DNA from: Apricaphanius iberus
Lineage: Eukaryota > Chordata > Actinopteri > Cyprinodontiformes > Aphaniidae
Assembly (NCBI GenBank): GCA_028564705.1
Contig: JAPXFQ010001387.1
Coordinates: forward strand, 558,001-622,000
Direction of reading: 5' to 3'
DNA length: 64,000 nucleotides
The notes beneath the pieces are model-generated. The model searched no databases. It had not been told where the DNA came from and saw only the letters and a list, made by a program, of their open reading frames with translations. The translations under genes were made by a program, and so were the position numbers. This document shows positions 22,915 through 34,874 of this stretch, piece after piece (the stretch's first letter is position 1; each line of letters opens with the position of its first letter).

Positions 22915-23590
22915 TACCTCAGAAGTTAGAGCTGGCTTTGGCGTCATGCCCAAGTTAACAGCATTCTAGTAACGTTGTCGGATAAGTTGGGATTCCAATA
23001 TGGCGATGCCCAGGTAGCCGTAGTTGTAGTGCCTCTTACAAAGATCGTATACTTTCCGTATACAAAGCACCCTTTTATTTTGTTAAGATTAGAGTCGCGT
23101 TCTGTAATGGTAAGATGGATTTTAGATGCATTCTTATTTTTGTGTCTTGTAAAATAGACATTTTTCCACCACAGCTGCTATTGTTGATGAGAGGAGCGGC
23201 TATATTGAAAGTCAAAGTCGGAGCAAAAAAAATGTTCGACTTTCTGAGTGGAAAGTCCAACTTTCGTAAGGCTTTCTAGTTGATTTTTCCTACTCGGAAG
23301 TCGTAATTTCCGAGTTGAAATAGAATGCACCACTTGTTCTGACTAGCTCTTAGCTCGACTGGTTACGCGGATGGCTAGTGGCTACATCATCATAGCCGAA
23401 AACGGCACTTCCGGTCTAAACCAAATCGTGATCTCAATGGTGTAGCGCTGTATCCCATGTTGCAATATGATGCCAATAAAATGATATGTTACTACCGCTA
23501 TAGTTAACATTAGATTTGTATGGTAAAGTTAGATTGGCGGCCGACTGCCTTATGCTAGCGAGCTAACACTAGCTTCTAAAAACTTTGTAT
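22915..23590. repeat. Repeat fragment at 23370-23500 shared with 37560-37710; otherwise no gene
   Basis: GGATGGCTAGTGGCTACATCAT, ATGGTGTAGCGCTGT, GCCAATAAAATGATATGTT and CTACCGCT occur in the same order in the repeat at 37390-37720 (GGATGGCTAGTGGCTACATCAT...). This copy is shorter. The remainder is AT-rich and unassigned. Confidence 0.5.
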
Positions 23591-23599
23591 ACACGACAA

Positions 23600-26244
23600 C
23601 ACCTCCTTGGGCTGCCACCTTACCGCGGTGGACGGGTTTGAGTGTCCCAATGATCCTAGGAGCTAGGTTTTCTGGGGCTTTATGCCCCTGGTAGGGTCAC
23701 CCATGGCAAACTGGTCCTAGGTGAGGGATCAGACAAAGTGCAGCCCAAAAACCCCTATGATGAATGACAGCGTTGGACCAAGTGTTCCCTCGCCCGGACG
23801 CGGGTCACCGGGGCCCCACTCTGGAGCCAGGCCTGGAGGTGGGGCACGTTGGCGAGCGCCTGGTGGCTGGGCCTTTACCTATGGGGCCCGGCCGGGCTTA
23901 GCCCGAAGAGGAAACATGGGCCCCCCTTCCCATGACCTCACCACCTGTAGGAGGGGCCATAGGGGTCGGGTGCATTGCAAGATGGGCGGTGGCCCAAGGC
24001 GGGGACCTTGGCGGTCCGATCCTCGGCTGCAGAAGCTGGCTCTTGGGATGTGGAACGTCACCTCTCTGGTGGGGAAGGAGCCGGAGCTGGTGTGCGAGGT
24101 TGAGAGGTTCCGACTGGACATCGTCGGCCTTGCCTGGACGCATGGCTCTGGCTCTGGAACCAGTCTCCTTGAGAGGGGTTGGACTCTCTTCCACTCTGGC
24201 GTTGCCCCCCATCTCGGCGCCTATATGTAGGGGTTTACCCCGGTGAATGAGAGGGTAGCCTCCCTCCACCTACGGGTGGGAGGACGGGTTCTGACTGGTG
24301 CTTATGCACCAAGCGGTAGTTCAGATTACCCACCCTTCTTGGAGTCCTTGGAGGGGGTGCTGGAGAATGTTCCTTCTGGGGACTCCCTCATTCTGCTAGG
24401 GGATTTCAACGCTCACGTGGGCAGTGACAGTGAGACCTGGAGAGGCGTGGTTGGGCGGTATGGCCCCCCCGATCTGAACCAGAGCGGTGTTTTGTCGTTG
24501 GACTTCTGTGCTCCACATGGATTGTCTATAACGAACACCATGTTCAAGAGTGTTCATGTGTGCACTTGGCACTAGGACTACCTAGGCCGCAGCTCGATGA
24601 TCGACCTGGTTGTCGTTTCATCGGACCTGCGGCCGCATGTTTTGGACACTCGGGTGAAGAGAGGGGCGGAGCTATCCACCGACCACTACCTGGTGGTGAG
24701 TCGGCTCCGGTGGTGGGGGAGGACGCCGGACAGACCTGGCAGGCCCAAACGCGTTGTGACGGTCTGCTGGGAATGTCTGGCGGAGTCTCCTGTCAGAAGG
24801 GGTTTCAACTCTCAACTCCGGCAGAACTTCAAAGACGTCCCGGGGGAGGCGGGGGACATTGAGTCTGAATGGGCCATGTTCCGTGCCTCCATTGTCGAAG
24901 CGGCTGACCGTAGTTGTGGCTGTAAGGTAGTCGGTGCCTGTCGCGGTGGCAACCCTCGAACCCCGATGGTGGACACCAGCGGTGAGGGATGCTGTCAAGC
25001 TGAAGAAGGAGTCCTATCGGGCGTTTTTGGCCTGTGGGACTACGGAAGCAGCTGATAGGAACCTGCAGGCCAAGCGGAGTGCGGCTCGGATGGTTGCTGA
25101 GGCAAAAACTCGGGCGTGGGAGGAGTTTGGAGAGACAATGGAGAACGACTTTCGTATGGCTTCGAAGCGATTCTGGTCCACCATCCGGCATCTCAGGGGG
25201 GGAAGCGGTCTGCCACCAACACTGTTTACAGTGGGGGCGGTGTGCTGCTGACCTCAACGCGGGACGTTTTGGGTCGGTGGATGGAATACTTCGAAGACCT
25301 CCTCAATCCCACCGACACGCCTTCCTGTTTGGAAGCAGAGTCTGAGGACTCTGAGACGGGCTCTCCAATCTCTGTGATTCATAACGTTTATGGACAGGAT
25401 TTCTAGGCGCAGCCAAGGTGTTGAGGCGATCCGTTTTGGTGACCTCAGGATCGGGTCTCTGCTTTTCGCAGATGATGTGGTCTTGTTGGCTTCATCTGAA
25501 CGTGATCTACAGCTCTCGTTGGAGCGGTTCGCAGCCGTGTGTGAAGCGGCTGGGATGAGGATTAGCACCTCCAAATCCGAGACCATGGTCTTGAGCCGGA
25601 AAAGGGTAGAGTGCCTTCTCCGGGTCGGGGATGAGGTCCTTTCTCAAGTGGGGGAGTTTAGGTATCTGGGGGTCTTGTTCACGACTGAGGGAAAAATGGA
25701 GCGGGAGATCGATGGACGGATTGGTAAGGCGTCTGCAGTTATGCGGGCGCTGTACCGGTCTGTCGTGGTGAAGAGAGAGCTGAGCCGAAAGGCAAAGCTC
25801 TCAATTTATCGGTCGATCTACGTTCCTACCCTCATCTATGGTCACGAACGCTGGGTGGTGACCGAAAGAACGTGACTGCGGATACAGGCGGCTGAAATGA
25901 GTTTCCTCCTTAGGGTGGCTGGGCTCTCCCTTAGAGATAGGGTGAGAAGCTCGGTCATCCGGAGAGGGCTCAGAGTAGAGCCGCTGCTCCTCCACATCGA
26001 GAGGAGCCAGTTGAGGTGGCTCGGGCATCTGGTCAGGTTGCCTCCTGGACGCCTCCCTGGTGAGGTGTTCTGGGCACGTCCCACCGGGAGGAGATTATGT
26101 CTCCCAGCTGGCCTTGGAACGCCTCGGGATTCCTCCCGAGGAGCTGGCCCAAGTAGCTGGGGAGAGGGAAGTCTGTGCCTCTCTGCTTAGGCTACTGCCC
26201 CTGCGACCCGACCCCGGATAAGCGGAAGATGATGGATGGATGGA
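23600..26244 (+). mobile_element. RTE-clade (Rex3-like) non-LTR retrotransposon, defective, with 9-bp target duplications
   Basis: The element is flanked by the identical 9-mer ACACGACAA at 23591-23599 and 26245-26253 and ends in a GATG/GGAT-rich tail (26229-26243), as in RTE elements. It starts with a GC-rich leader. The ORF covers an APE-type endonuclease: MWNVTS near 24050, GDFNAHVG near 24402 and a DHYLVVS motif near 24680. A linker follows, then the reverse-transcriptase FADD box (25465-25476) and a C-terminal RWLGHLVRLPPGR segment. GC content is far above its surroundings. The copy is dead: in-frame stops at 24228, 24573 and 25876, several frameshifts, and loss of most of the RT fingers and palm near 25375. 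The clade assignment is by motif and tail. Confidence 0.85.
24030..26200 (+). pseudogene. Broken endonuclease/reverse-transcriptase ORF of the RTE-type LINE
   Basis: The endonuclease portion runs in one frame from about 24030 to 24940 with two internal stops. The linker (AVRDAVKLKKESYRAFLA, residues shared with RTE proteins) continues in a second frame to about 25250 and a third to about 25375. FMDRISRRSQG at 25387 opens a frame with LLFADDVVLLASS and FRYLGVLFTTEG, reaching 25875. After a stop it continues with RDRVRSSVIRRGLR. Reverse-transcriptase blocks before the FADD box, including the first catalytic Asp and the template-grip region, are missing. No functional enzyme can be made. Confidence 0.8.
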
Positions 26245-26253
26245 ACACGACAA

Positions 26254-28750
26254 ATGTACAATGTTTTTTTATTAAAAGGGGGACCACTAAAGATTTGATT
26301 AACAATTAGTTGTATTACTTTTTTGGTTTAAAGCAAAAAGGTCATGGAATTTTGAGCCAGATGATCAGGACTTCACCTCAACCTTGTAAATTTTACTTTT
26401 CACTGAAGCGTGCACCTTCCATTTCAGACTTCCACCTGCCAGCACACTAACATTTACAGCTCTGTTTGAGTTCAGTTAGGAGTTTCAATTAGTTAGGAGT
26501 TCAAACCCCTAGTTTGGGTCTTGTCATGCTAGCCATTTCCATAAAGTAGCAACATCTGTTTAGCAAGTTTGAAGTCATCTACCAGCTATTTGCTAAAGGT
26601 AATCTACGTCTGACTGCTCTGAACCTCACCGCATCATACAATCCAAGCAGTGTGCTTAGCAGTTATTTCACTGGTTACTTAGCAGTTTAGGTGAGCTGTT
26701 GCACCTCAAACACTTCACGCTGCACCACAAGTATATCCTTTTCAGAGGAAAACAAATAATTCTACCACTCTGAATTGAGTGGGTTTTTGTTCATTAATTG
26801 GTCTGAATGTGTCGGAGAGATTTGGGCTGGATGCCCGCTTCACTCCGTGTTACTATCCCTGCTGTCAGCCTGGCTTGTCTCAGATCCGCACTGGGTGGTC
26901 CAGATTCTGAAAGCGGCACTAATAATTACCCAGAAGAAGAGATATGAATGTAGTGGCTCTCCTAGGTCCAGTTTCCTCTGTCTTTGTTTGTGTTTAATTT
27001 GTTTGTTGTTTTTTTATTTATTAGTTTTTTGTTGCAGTTTAGACATTTCACAATCATATACAGGCCCACCAGCTGTCGGGATTTTTTTGTTTTTTTGTTA
27101 CATTTTTCCTAAATGACAGAGGAGGGAGTTTTGTTGCTATAGATACATGAGTCCAGTCAGTTAATTTGTGTCTACACCCCACTGCCACCCCCTCCCCCAT
27201 ACACACACACACAGAGAAAAATTTGACATAAATTTCATCTGAGATTTTAATTTTCTCTCATCTCTAATATCAGATGTTTGAGGCGAACAGTTGGTTCCAA
27301 CGGCTCTTGACGTAAAAAGACCCTCTGATTCTATTAGCAGGACTTACAAACTGTGTCTTGGTTTATTTGCCTCATCACAGGTTTCTATCAAGTGTTGAGT
27401 TTTTTCAATTAGCACCACAGATGCTGCTCAGTGTTTTATAAAAGCAATGGTGTCCTTGACCTGGGAGGGGGGAGATTATATGGAGCAGTCTCCTCATCTG
27501 GTGCTGATGGTTATTTGACATCAGGCCCAACACCTCCCCTGACTCGCCGCCTCTAAAGATTTAAACTTGTGTGTGTTATGAGGTTTGAGCCGAGTTGCCA
27601 ACAGAGTGGCTACTCGCTGCATAAATTAGCATGGATAAGGACACTGTGTGGGGGTGTGTGCGCTATGTTCGCGCACGAAATTGTTTGCATGGTCATGAGT
27701 TCATCGGGGTTGACTTCGCTGGGCGCATGTGCAAGTCTGTTTTGTATGTCGGGTTGCTGCGATTTACATGTAACGACTGCATGTTGTGAGGACAGGGAGT
27801 GCTCCATTGACGTGTGAAACATCAGCTATGACTGTGGAGCCATCTGCTGCAATGGAGCGCGAGTATGTATGCATGTGTGTGTATATGTGTGTGTGTTATC
27901 ATAACTGGGGTTTATTGTGCATGTGTTTATTTTTTACCCTGTCAGATTCCACAGCTGAAACCAACAAGTTGCCTTTTTTGTTTGTGCTATGTTTCAAACT
28001 TTTGTTTCAGTTCTTACTTGTAGAGGCAAAAAAAAAAAAGTTATAAGCAGAAGAATGTGCTTTATTATTATGTTTTAGGAGTTGTGGCTAATGGCAAAGA
28101 ACGGAAAAATACTGTGGAACTATTACTAATAGGGCTATTTACCCTGGATTTCAGCAACAGCCCAAGTAATCCACAGAAATTAGCACATGATGTAGAAGCA
28201 GTAAAGTAGAATGGCATTGCATGAGTACTCAACAGGCTTTCTTTATATAATACTTTGCAGAAAAGATTGTTTTAAAGAAAACAACTTCCGGACATTTGTT
28301 GCATGGAGAAAGTAGCCACATCAGGTTTGGAGTACGTCTGTTATCTCTAATTAAAAATTGGAATTATGCTTTAGCAGCTTTGTTTTATTTCTTTGAAACT
28401 AGGGATCAAACGGTACATGTATAGGAATAACTACAGGGCAATATAAAAGGTATAAAGTAGAAATAGAGATTTTGACTTTACTGCCATACCGCGGTTATAC
28501 ATTTTGATGACATCATCAAGCTGCGCCTAGATACTTAATACATGGTATGCCAAGATGCTCATAGACAGCGTTTGTTTTCACACTAGATGTTAAAAGTTAA
28601 AAGCTTGTCATATAATGGAAAAGAAACCTGTTAAACTTGAAACATATAATTCAAATATATGCAGTTTTCTTCTTGTTCGATATGAAATGTAGAAACAAAT
28701 GAGAAGGAAATATATATAGCTTTTATTTTTTTAAAAATATGTTTGTCTTT
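26254..28750. other. No gene recognised; microsatellites at about 27198 and 27866
   Basis: Short CA and TG microsatellites occur at about 27200-27212 and 27866-27896, with T-rich runs around 27000-27100. No exon, element terminus or RNA gene was supported. A TAGGGATCAAACGGTAC segment near 28400 resembles a DNA-transposon end but has no partner. Confidence 0.45.
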
Positions 28751-28758
28751 GTTATTTT

Positions 28759-29112
28759 TGGGATGCACCGATATGATACTGGTACCGGGTATTGGGGCTG
28801 ATCTCGTTCTAATGTACTTCTATCGGTATCGGTTAGTTAGCAGATACTATAAACCAATACTTAAAATGTAGAAACACTGCATTGAAAATAGAAAATGTTT
28901 GTTTTTTCTTGATATTTTAGTTTTGTGGTCTATTTTATTAATATTTTATTTTTTTTGTAACCTGCAGAGAAGAAAATAAAAACGGTATTCCAATTCATTG
29001 CATTTTCTTTGTGTGGTAGAAGTATCAGCATTAGCACTCGGTATCAGCAAGTACTCAGATCCAAGCATTGGTATTGTATCGGTTTGAAAAAAGTGGTATC
29101 ATTGCATCCCTA
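28759..29112. mobile_element. hAT-type MITE with 8-bp target duplication
   Basis: The 354-bp element has terminal inverted repeats TGGGATGCACCGATA / TAGGGATGCAATGATA (the second is the reverse complement of the right end). It is flanked by identical 8-bp copies of GTTATTTT at 28751-28758 and 29113-29120. Subterminal sequence is rich in TATCGGTATCGG motifs. It has no coding capacity. A diverged fragment of the same style lies at 44500-44640. The 8-bp duplication supports the hAT superfamily. Confidence 0.8.
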
Positions 29113-29204
29113 GTTATTTTCTTTTTACCACGGTTTAGATGAAAATGACTTTTAGTTCATACATTTTCAATCACAGTAATTTGTCTTAACTATTTTTTGT
29201 GCCA

Positions 29205-29549
29205 AAAGACAGGAAGCAGAACTGGATTTTGCTCAACCCAAGATGTTCTGTTTGGGAGCAACGAGGATGGATAAGACAGCTCATGTTTTGGAGATAAAGT
29301 CAGAGAGGCCAAACTGAGATGGTTTGGACATGTTCAGAGATGAGACAACATTTATATCAGAATAAGTATCTTGAGGTTGGAGCCATCTGGAAGGAGCAAG
29401 AGAGGCAAACCGAGGAGGAGATTTATGGATGCGATGATAGAGGACATGAAGTTAGTCTGTGTGAGGACAGAGGAGGCAGAGGATAGGACTGAATAGAGAC
29501 AGATGATCCACTGTGGCGACCCCTGAGGGGAAAAGCTGAAGGAGAAGAA
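29205..29549 (+). mobile_element. 3' end of an RTE-like LINE ORF2, fragment
   Basis: With frameshifts, the sequence encodes REAKLRWFGHVQR (about 29308-29346), then SGRSKRGKPRRRFMDAM and EDMKLV, and ends with the non-coding CACTGTGGCGACCCCTGAGG stretch. These are typical of the C-terminus and 3' end of RTE/BovB-like LINEs. It is 5'-truncated with no RT domain, and differs from the family at 23600-26244. Confidence 0.7.
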
Positions 29550-31078
29550 CTATTCTTTGTGCCAATAACACAAAGTGACAATAGCAGCAAAAAGTATTAC
29601 CGAAATTAATCACACCTTTTTTTAATAGAAAGATTGTGTCTCAACATGTACAGTCAACACCTCAACTCTTCCAATTATCAAATAGGCTACTCCATCACAC
29701 AAGTTACAATAAGTAATGCGATTATGCTGAGCAACATGTCTGGATTTAATCGTGTTGTGCAATCAATTAATATTTACTGATGCCTTTGTGGATTCAACAG
29801 TGAAAACATGCTGGCACTTCCAACAGAAACTGAAGTAACATTTCCAAGTATACTTCTAGCTTTGATGCTTGCAAAAAAGTTTGTCACTCTGAAGAGAGTA
29901 ACAATTATTACATGACTACAATTATTTACCCTATATCAATAGTTTAAGCCATAAATTTGGTCTTAATCATCTGATCTCAACCAACACAGGGGGGTCTTCA
30001 TTGCATTTGCATTACTCTGTGTCATCCCACATTATGACACATAACTCAATTAACCAACGTATTTGTTTATCATGCCAACTGGCCCCATTAGAGTTATACT
30101 TATGTAGGAAAAGATCCATGTCAACTGACAAATAAAAAAAACAGGAGCTTTCTTCATCCAGGTCTTAAATTTTGATGGAAACCTTCTGTGGTAATTAACA
30201 GAAAATCATCAAACTTCTGCACATATCACACTGCATAGTGTAGGATTGTTGACATTGTGTACATGTAGGTGATCATGTACTGGTCATTCCTCTCATGCAC
30301 AGATTTCCTCGAACCCTGGACCATTATGGTCACATATTTCGAGAACAGAGCTCCAAACTGTTGTCTCTGCCCTTATACAACCCTATTTGAAACAATTTAA
30401 ATAATAAAACAATTAAACAAAGAATCAAGAAAAAAAGCTGAGAAATCTCTAGAATTAAACCAAAAGAGACACTGATATAAGCCACAACAGGGTTTGAGTG
30501 TAGATGACGAGTGGATTGATCAAATGTATTAGAATAATCAGACTTGATCAAATGTCTGGTTTCAGGATTGGGGAACTCACATATGGAGTCAGAAAAAAAA
30601 AACATATTTCAGACCTCTTTGAGAACAAAAACACAATGCTGTAGAAGCAGGAAGTGCAAAGATAAAAAAATTGACTGAGCGCAAAATGAAATCATCTGCA
30701 GTGATAAATCTGTGGCTGATGCTGAGCACAACATCTGACAGAGAACAATGGCAAGCAAGCGATTAGATGGGAAAACAGAGCAACAAGTTCTGAGCTGCTA
30801 CAAAACGGAAGTAGAGAAAGAAGATGTGCCGGAAATAAAACTATTCAGATAAAAAACTAAACAGGAACAAAGAGATTATTTAATAGAGCTGAATAAAAGC
30901 AATGAACTATACCAATCCTGGAATCCCACCTAAAAATTAAAGATTTAAGATTTTGCTTCTGTTAGCTGTCAATTAAAATTCAGTTGAAATATTTTTAATT
31001 GAAATGGTATGTAACTTAAACTCTTAAATGCTAGTTGGATGTAACAGGGTAAAGTAGAGGTAGAAATTCTGCTGACTT
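29550..31078. other. No gene recognised
   Basis: AT-rich intronic DNA with poly-A near 30591-30602. The 91-codon minus-strand frame at 30330-30605 has no domain resemblance. Confidence 0.5.
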
Positions 31079-31744
31079 AAGCCTAGTTTATGCTTCTCTG
31101 GCCGCAAATTTACACTCAGACGCAGACATATTTGGAGACATTTTTCGCTTTTATTTTATGGTTCTCAGTTTTTTTTTTGTCTCGACACTCCATTGTTTTT
31201 TACTCGACCAGGACAGCAGGGGGTGCTAACTTTTCATGGCATCTCTGACTACTATCACAGCGTCGTTTCATTTTTTTGTAGGCTTGTGAACACATTTCCC
31301 CCCTCAAGGAGCAAGGAAAGAGAGAAAGTACGTTTTGATTAAGCTGTAAAGCTTTTTACTAGAAGTGCAGCTCATAAAATACTCTAAAAACGCATGGAAT
31401 CAAACACAGCAGCCTTTTCCCTTGTTTTCCTACAGCTCCTTGTATTCAAAATCACCAAAAGAACAGATTAGATAAATTATCTTTTCAATATAAAGCATTG
31501 TATTGCCCAAACGCTGCATTAACTACTCATTACAAGAAAACTATAGAGCCCCGTGAAGCAATCTCTGGCTTTTACTGAACTGACCAATCAGATGCATACG
31601 CATCTCTGTTGACGGAGACGGATAGTTAGAAAATGGGGCTCATTCCTTGCGTCTTTGTGTAGGTGTCGGAGAGCCCTTGCGTCGACAGATAATGGCATTG
31701 CGTCAATCCGTCTCTGTCAAAACAGAGAAGCATAAACAGGCCTT
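31079..31744. mobile_element. Non-autonomous DNA transposon with 20-bp terminal inverted repeats
   Basis: The left end AAGCCTAGTTTATGCTTCTC pairs with the reverse complement of the right end (AAGGCCTGTTTATGCTTCTC), and a CTG follows on both. The interior includes CpG-rich segments near both ends (CAGACGCAGACAT, GACGGAGACGG, TTGCGTCGAC) and no transposase. TIR style and CpG-rich subtermini resemble PIF/Harbinger-type MITEs of fish. A 3-bp target duplication could not be fixed. Confidence 0.6.
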
Positions 31745-32067
31745 TATACTAAATGTGCAGGGCAGCAGGCTTGGTAGGGGATGAGTACAACAGGATTGAG
31801 TTATTATTCCATGTGACTACAAGTTAAACAGTCTCATTGCACTGGGGTGTAAATGATGACGTCAATGTGGGCAGGTGATTAACTTAGTTATAGTTTTATG
31901 GTGGTTGACACATTGAGTATTATAACTGGGAGTTTAAAATACTCATCTGATATCTGACCCTGAAAGTGGAGTTTTTGAAGAACCAGAGAGAATTCAGAGG
32001 CTTTTACAAGATGTTTCGGCTTTGTAATATTTAACCTCATTGACACGCTTTTATAAATATTAATCAC
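31745..32067. other. No gene recognised
   Basis: Unassigned AT-rich DNA between a transposon and a minisatellite. Confidence 0.45.
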
Positions 32068-32312
32068 TATGAAGCTACGTTTTGCATTGAAACCATAAAA
32101 ACACAGAACAATTAAGCTAAGTCTTGTATTGAAATCACAAATGTAGAGAGAAATTAAGCTACGTTTTGCACTGAAACCATAAATTCAAACAAATATGAAG
32201 TTACGTTTTATATTGCAACCATAAAAGCACACAAATAAGTAGCTACGTTTTGAATTGGAACTAAAAACAATCGCCAGAATGTAAAGCTACGTTTTGAAGT
32301 CGGAGTTAGTAA
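32068..32312 (+). repeat. 42-bp minisatellite, about six copies
   Basis: The GCTACGTTTTG core begins at 32074, 32116, 32158, 32200, 32242 and 32286, giving four exact steps of 42 bp and a last step of 44. Each unit continues with a TTGAAACCATAAA-like middle and an A-rich end. Copies are diverged (GCTAAGTCTTG at 32116, GTTACGTTTTA at 32200) but the period is kept. Confidence 0.85.
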
Positions 32313-32319
32313 TGCTAAG

Positions 32320-32830
32320 CCACAGTTCTTACCTGTGCAAGTTCTGATGGAGTAGGACCAATCTGCTTATTAATCCACTATCAAAAAAGCTTTAGTTGAG
32401 AAAGCAGTCCTCTGTGAAGTAATTTGCGCAAAGATAACAGATCTTTTTTTCGGCCTACGATTGTTTCCAAACATGAGTCCAAAGTATTTGCCTTACAATT
32501 AACCTAAGCTAACTATAGCAGCTGCTACTCTACCAGAGATGAATGGGGAGGGGAGGGGAAGGGCTGCAGCGGCTTGGCTGTGTGTAAGCTGCGTCAGGAA
32601 GGGGGAGGAGATGGGTGGAAAAGGGGAAATAGGTGGGATCAAGCCTTTCAGCACCTCCAATAACTACCAGCAGAGACGCAAAAATTATTCAAATATAAGT
32701 GGATGAGTCAAAGCAACACTTCAGGCATGTTTTTAATGAGGAAATATCATGTTATCAGGATGTTACACATCAAAAAGTCAATTTTGCATAATAACCCTCC
32801 TTTAAAAGTGCAGTAAAAACACACCATATT
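32320..32830. repeat. Probable dispersed repeat end; contains a G-quadruplex motif
   Basis: The run GGGGAGGGGAGGGGAAGGG at 32545-32563 fits a G-quadruplex. The right part (GAAATATCATGTTATCAGG, then TCAATTTTGCATAATAACCC and TCCTTTAA) is typical of a widespread fish repeat. No boundary pair was found. Confidence 0.4.
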
Positions 32831-32837
32831 TCATTAT

Positions 32838-33093
32838 GGGGCGACTGTGGCTCAGTGGTAGAGTAGTTGGCTTGCAATCGGAGGGTTGTAGGTTCGATTC
32901 CAGCTTCCTCCAGTCACATGTTGATGTGCCCCTGGGCAAGGCACTTAACCCCCAAATTCTACATTGTCCTACCGAGCCATGTTGGGTGTTGGTGTATGAA
33001 TGCGAGTATGAATGGGTGAATGTGGCTTCAATGTAAAGCGCTTTGAGTGGTCAGTAAGACTAGAAAAGCGCTATATAAGTTCAGTCCATTTAC
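32838..33093 (+). repeat. tRNA-derived SINE, copy B
   Basis: Close relative of 20440-20703, with the same A box, TTGCAATCGGAGGG segment and B box GGTTCGATTCC. Its body is better preserved (CCCCTGGGCAAGGCACTTAA, AATGTAAAGCGCTTTGAGTG, AAGCGCTATATAAGTTCAG). A 6-bp direct repeat CATTAT at 32832-32837 and 33094-33099 may be its target duplication. It is the cleanest of the three copies. Confidence 0.82.
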
Positions 33094-33099
33094 CATTAT

Positions 33100-34866
33100 T
33101 ATTATATCCATGTAGTATAGTGATTATTTCCCTTTGTCAAAGAAAATCAGAAATGAAGTACATAGAGTTTTAAAGATTGCTCTTGTGATACATTATGAAG
33201 AAGTGAAAGAGAAATTGCATAAAACAAATACTTTTGCAAAGTCATGTGATCACATAAAAAAAGAGAAAATACTGTGCAATTTGCAAAACATTAAACGGTT
33301 CAATGATCTAAATGTATTCACCTAACCACTGAGCTGGAGTCAAGACTGGGCCACAATTGATCCACCTGGGTGCAGATGCTCAAAACCAGAAGTCATGTGA
33401 ATCGCCGCAACTATTTTATCCATGCCAGACCCCTGATGGGCCATTTCAGAGGGTTCTGATAGAGACAGTTCGACTCAGGCCACTTAACCATTCATAGAAC
33501 TATAACTGTAATAGTAATTATTATGGCAGTAACTGACAGAATAAAACCTTCATAGAGAAAAACGTACATCTAAGAGCAGAGGTCTTGTATCCTGATAAAA
33601 TCTCTACTAATTTCTCTTTGTGACAGTCTGAACCAGTCAGTCTTTAATGAAAAGTAAAGATTAGATGAACATGACACAAGATGAATGCTTCTAGACATTA
33701 ATAATATAAACACAGCTCTTTGCGCACCTTGTAGAGCTAACAGTTTATTCCCTTTAATCTTTATATCTTTCCCTATTTTATTAAAGATCTAGGCGTGTTT
33801 GGGCTTGCAAATCAGGCTTTTCTGTGAAAGTACAACTTTCCCAAAAATATGTTTTGCAAAACCCACAATTTTAAGCTCCACAAACTCTTTGAGGATTTAA
33901 TCTCATCCCCTAGAAAATCCTCGCGCTACGAAGGAAACTGGAGGCAGTGCATGGGGGCCAGCTCCCATTAGGCTTTGAGAGCGATCCAACAGCAAAGACT
34001 CTGTAAATATGTTGTTTGTTGATGATTTCTTCATAAAGTAACCGCTGTCATTTTAGAATATGTCCAACAAGATAAACAAGGCAGATAGGAATAGGAGCAC
34101 AGGAGAACGTTCTGACACAGAACGAGTTTTGCTTTCACGAAACGTCGATAGCTTTCATTCATGTGAAACATCTCGCAGAAAGACAACTGAATTCCAAATG
34201 TAGTGATGAAATGCTCTTTGTGCTCCAGAAATCCAAGCGGATCCCCTCTGAGGCATGTACTCGATGAACACTCTTAGGAATGAGTCGCTGGATGTGGGAG
34301 GCTGGCCCTTTAAGAAAAACAACACCCTAAGAGATTAATTTTTCATCTGAAGATGTTCTTAATGAGTTGCGGGGAGCTGAATGTATAAGTATATATTTAA
34401 GTAGCGCAGTCGTTACTCAATTACCATGGAAACTGAGGTAGCACGTTGGAGGTGAGTGGGCGTCAACGCGACTTGGATGAACCTTGAAAATGAGGTGGGA
34501 GGGATGTGGAGATTGGAGGGGGGTTAGTCAGAGTAAATGGAAGCAGATGGAGAAAAGTAAGAAATGCTAAGATGATCAGAGGTAAAGTTTTGATTGCCAT
34601 GAGAAGTTTTGCTCTTTTTAATCTGCACTGCACCATTCACTCACTTCCATCCATCTGGAGATAAAGATATTTACAACCTCATGCCCTCTTTTTTTTCCAA
34701 TTTCACAGTTTAAAAACTTTGTCATATCTTCTTTTTCCATTTTATTTAAAAAACTGATTTCTGCTCAGTATGTTCTTGAAAAGTAAAACTAAAACACCAA
34801 TTGGATTTGCAAGCACCTTTCAGGCAAAACGCCGCTGTTGAAACCAACCATCATCCACAACCCTGC
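33100..34866. other. No gene recognised; X-box-like site at 34420
   Basis: Two stretches, about 33880-34080 and 34230-34450, lack recognisable repeats and have mixed composition, so they are the likeliest places for conserved non-coding sequence. ATTACCATGGAAAC at 34420-34433 resembles an RFX X-box. No exon was identified. Confidence 0.4.
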
Positions 34867-34874
34867 ATGGGTAA

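Noticed and set aside
23721..26190. Overlapping frames in all registers of the GC-rich region as separate genes
   Set aside because: They are shadows of one broken LINE ORF; only the endonuclease, linker and RT-tail frames match a family.
32068..32312. CRISPR-like array
   Set aside because: The regular 42-bp period has diverged units with no repeat/spacer division, and the DNA is vertebrate.
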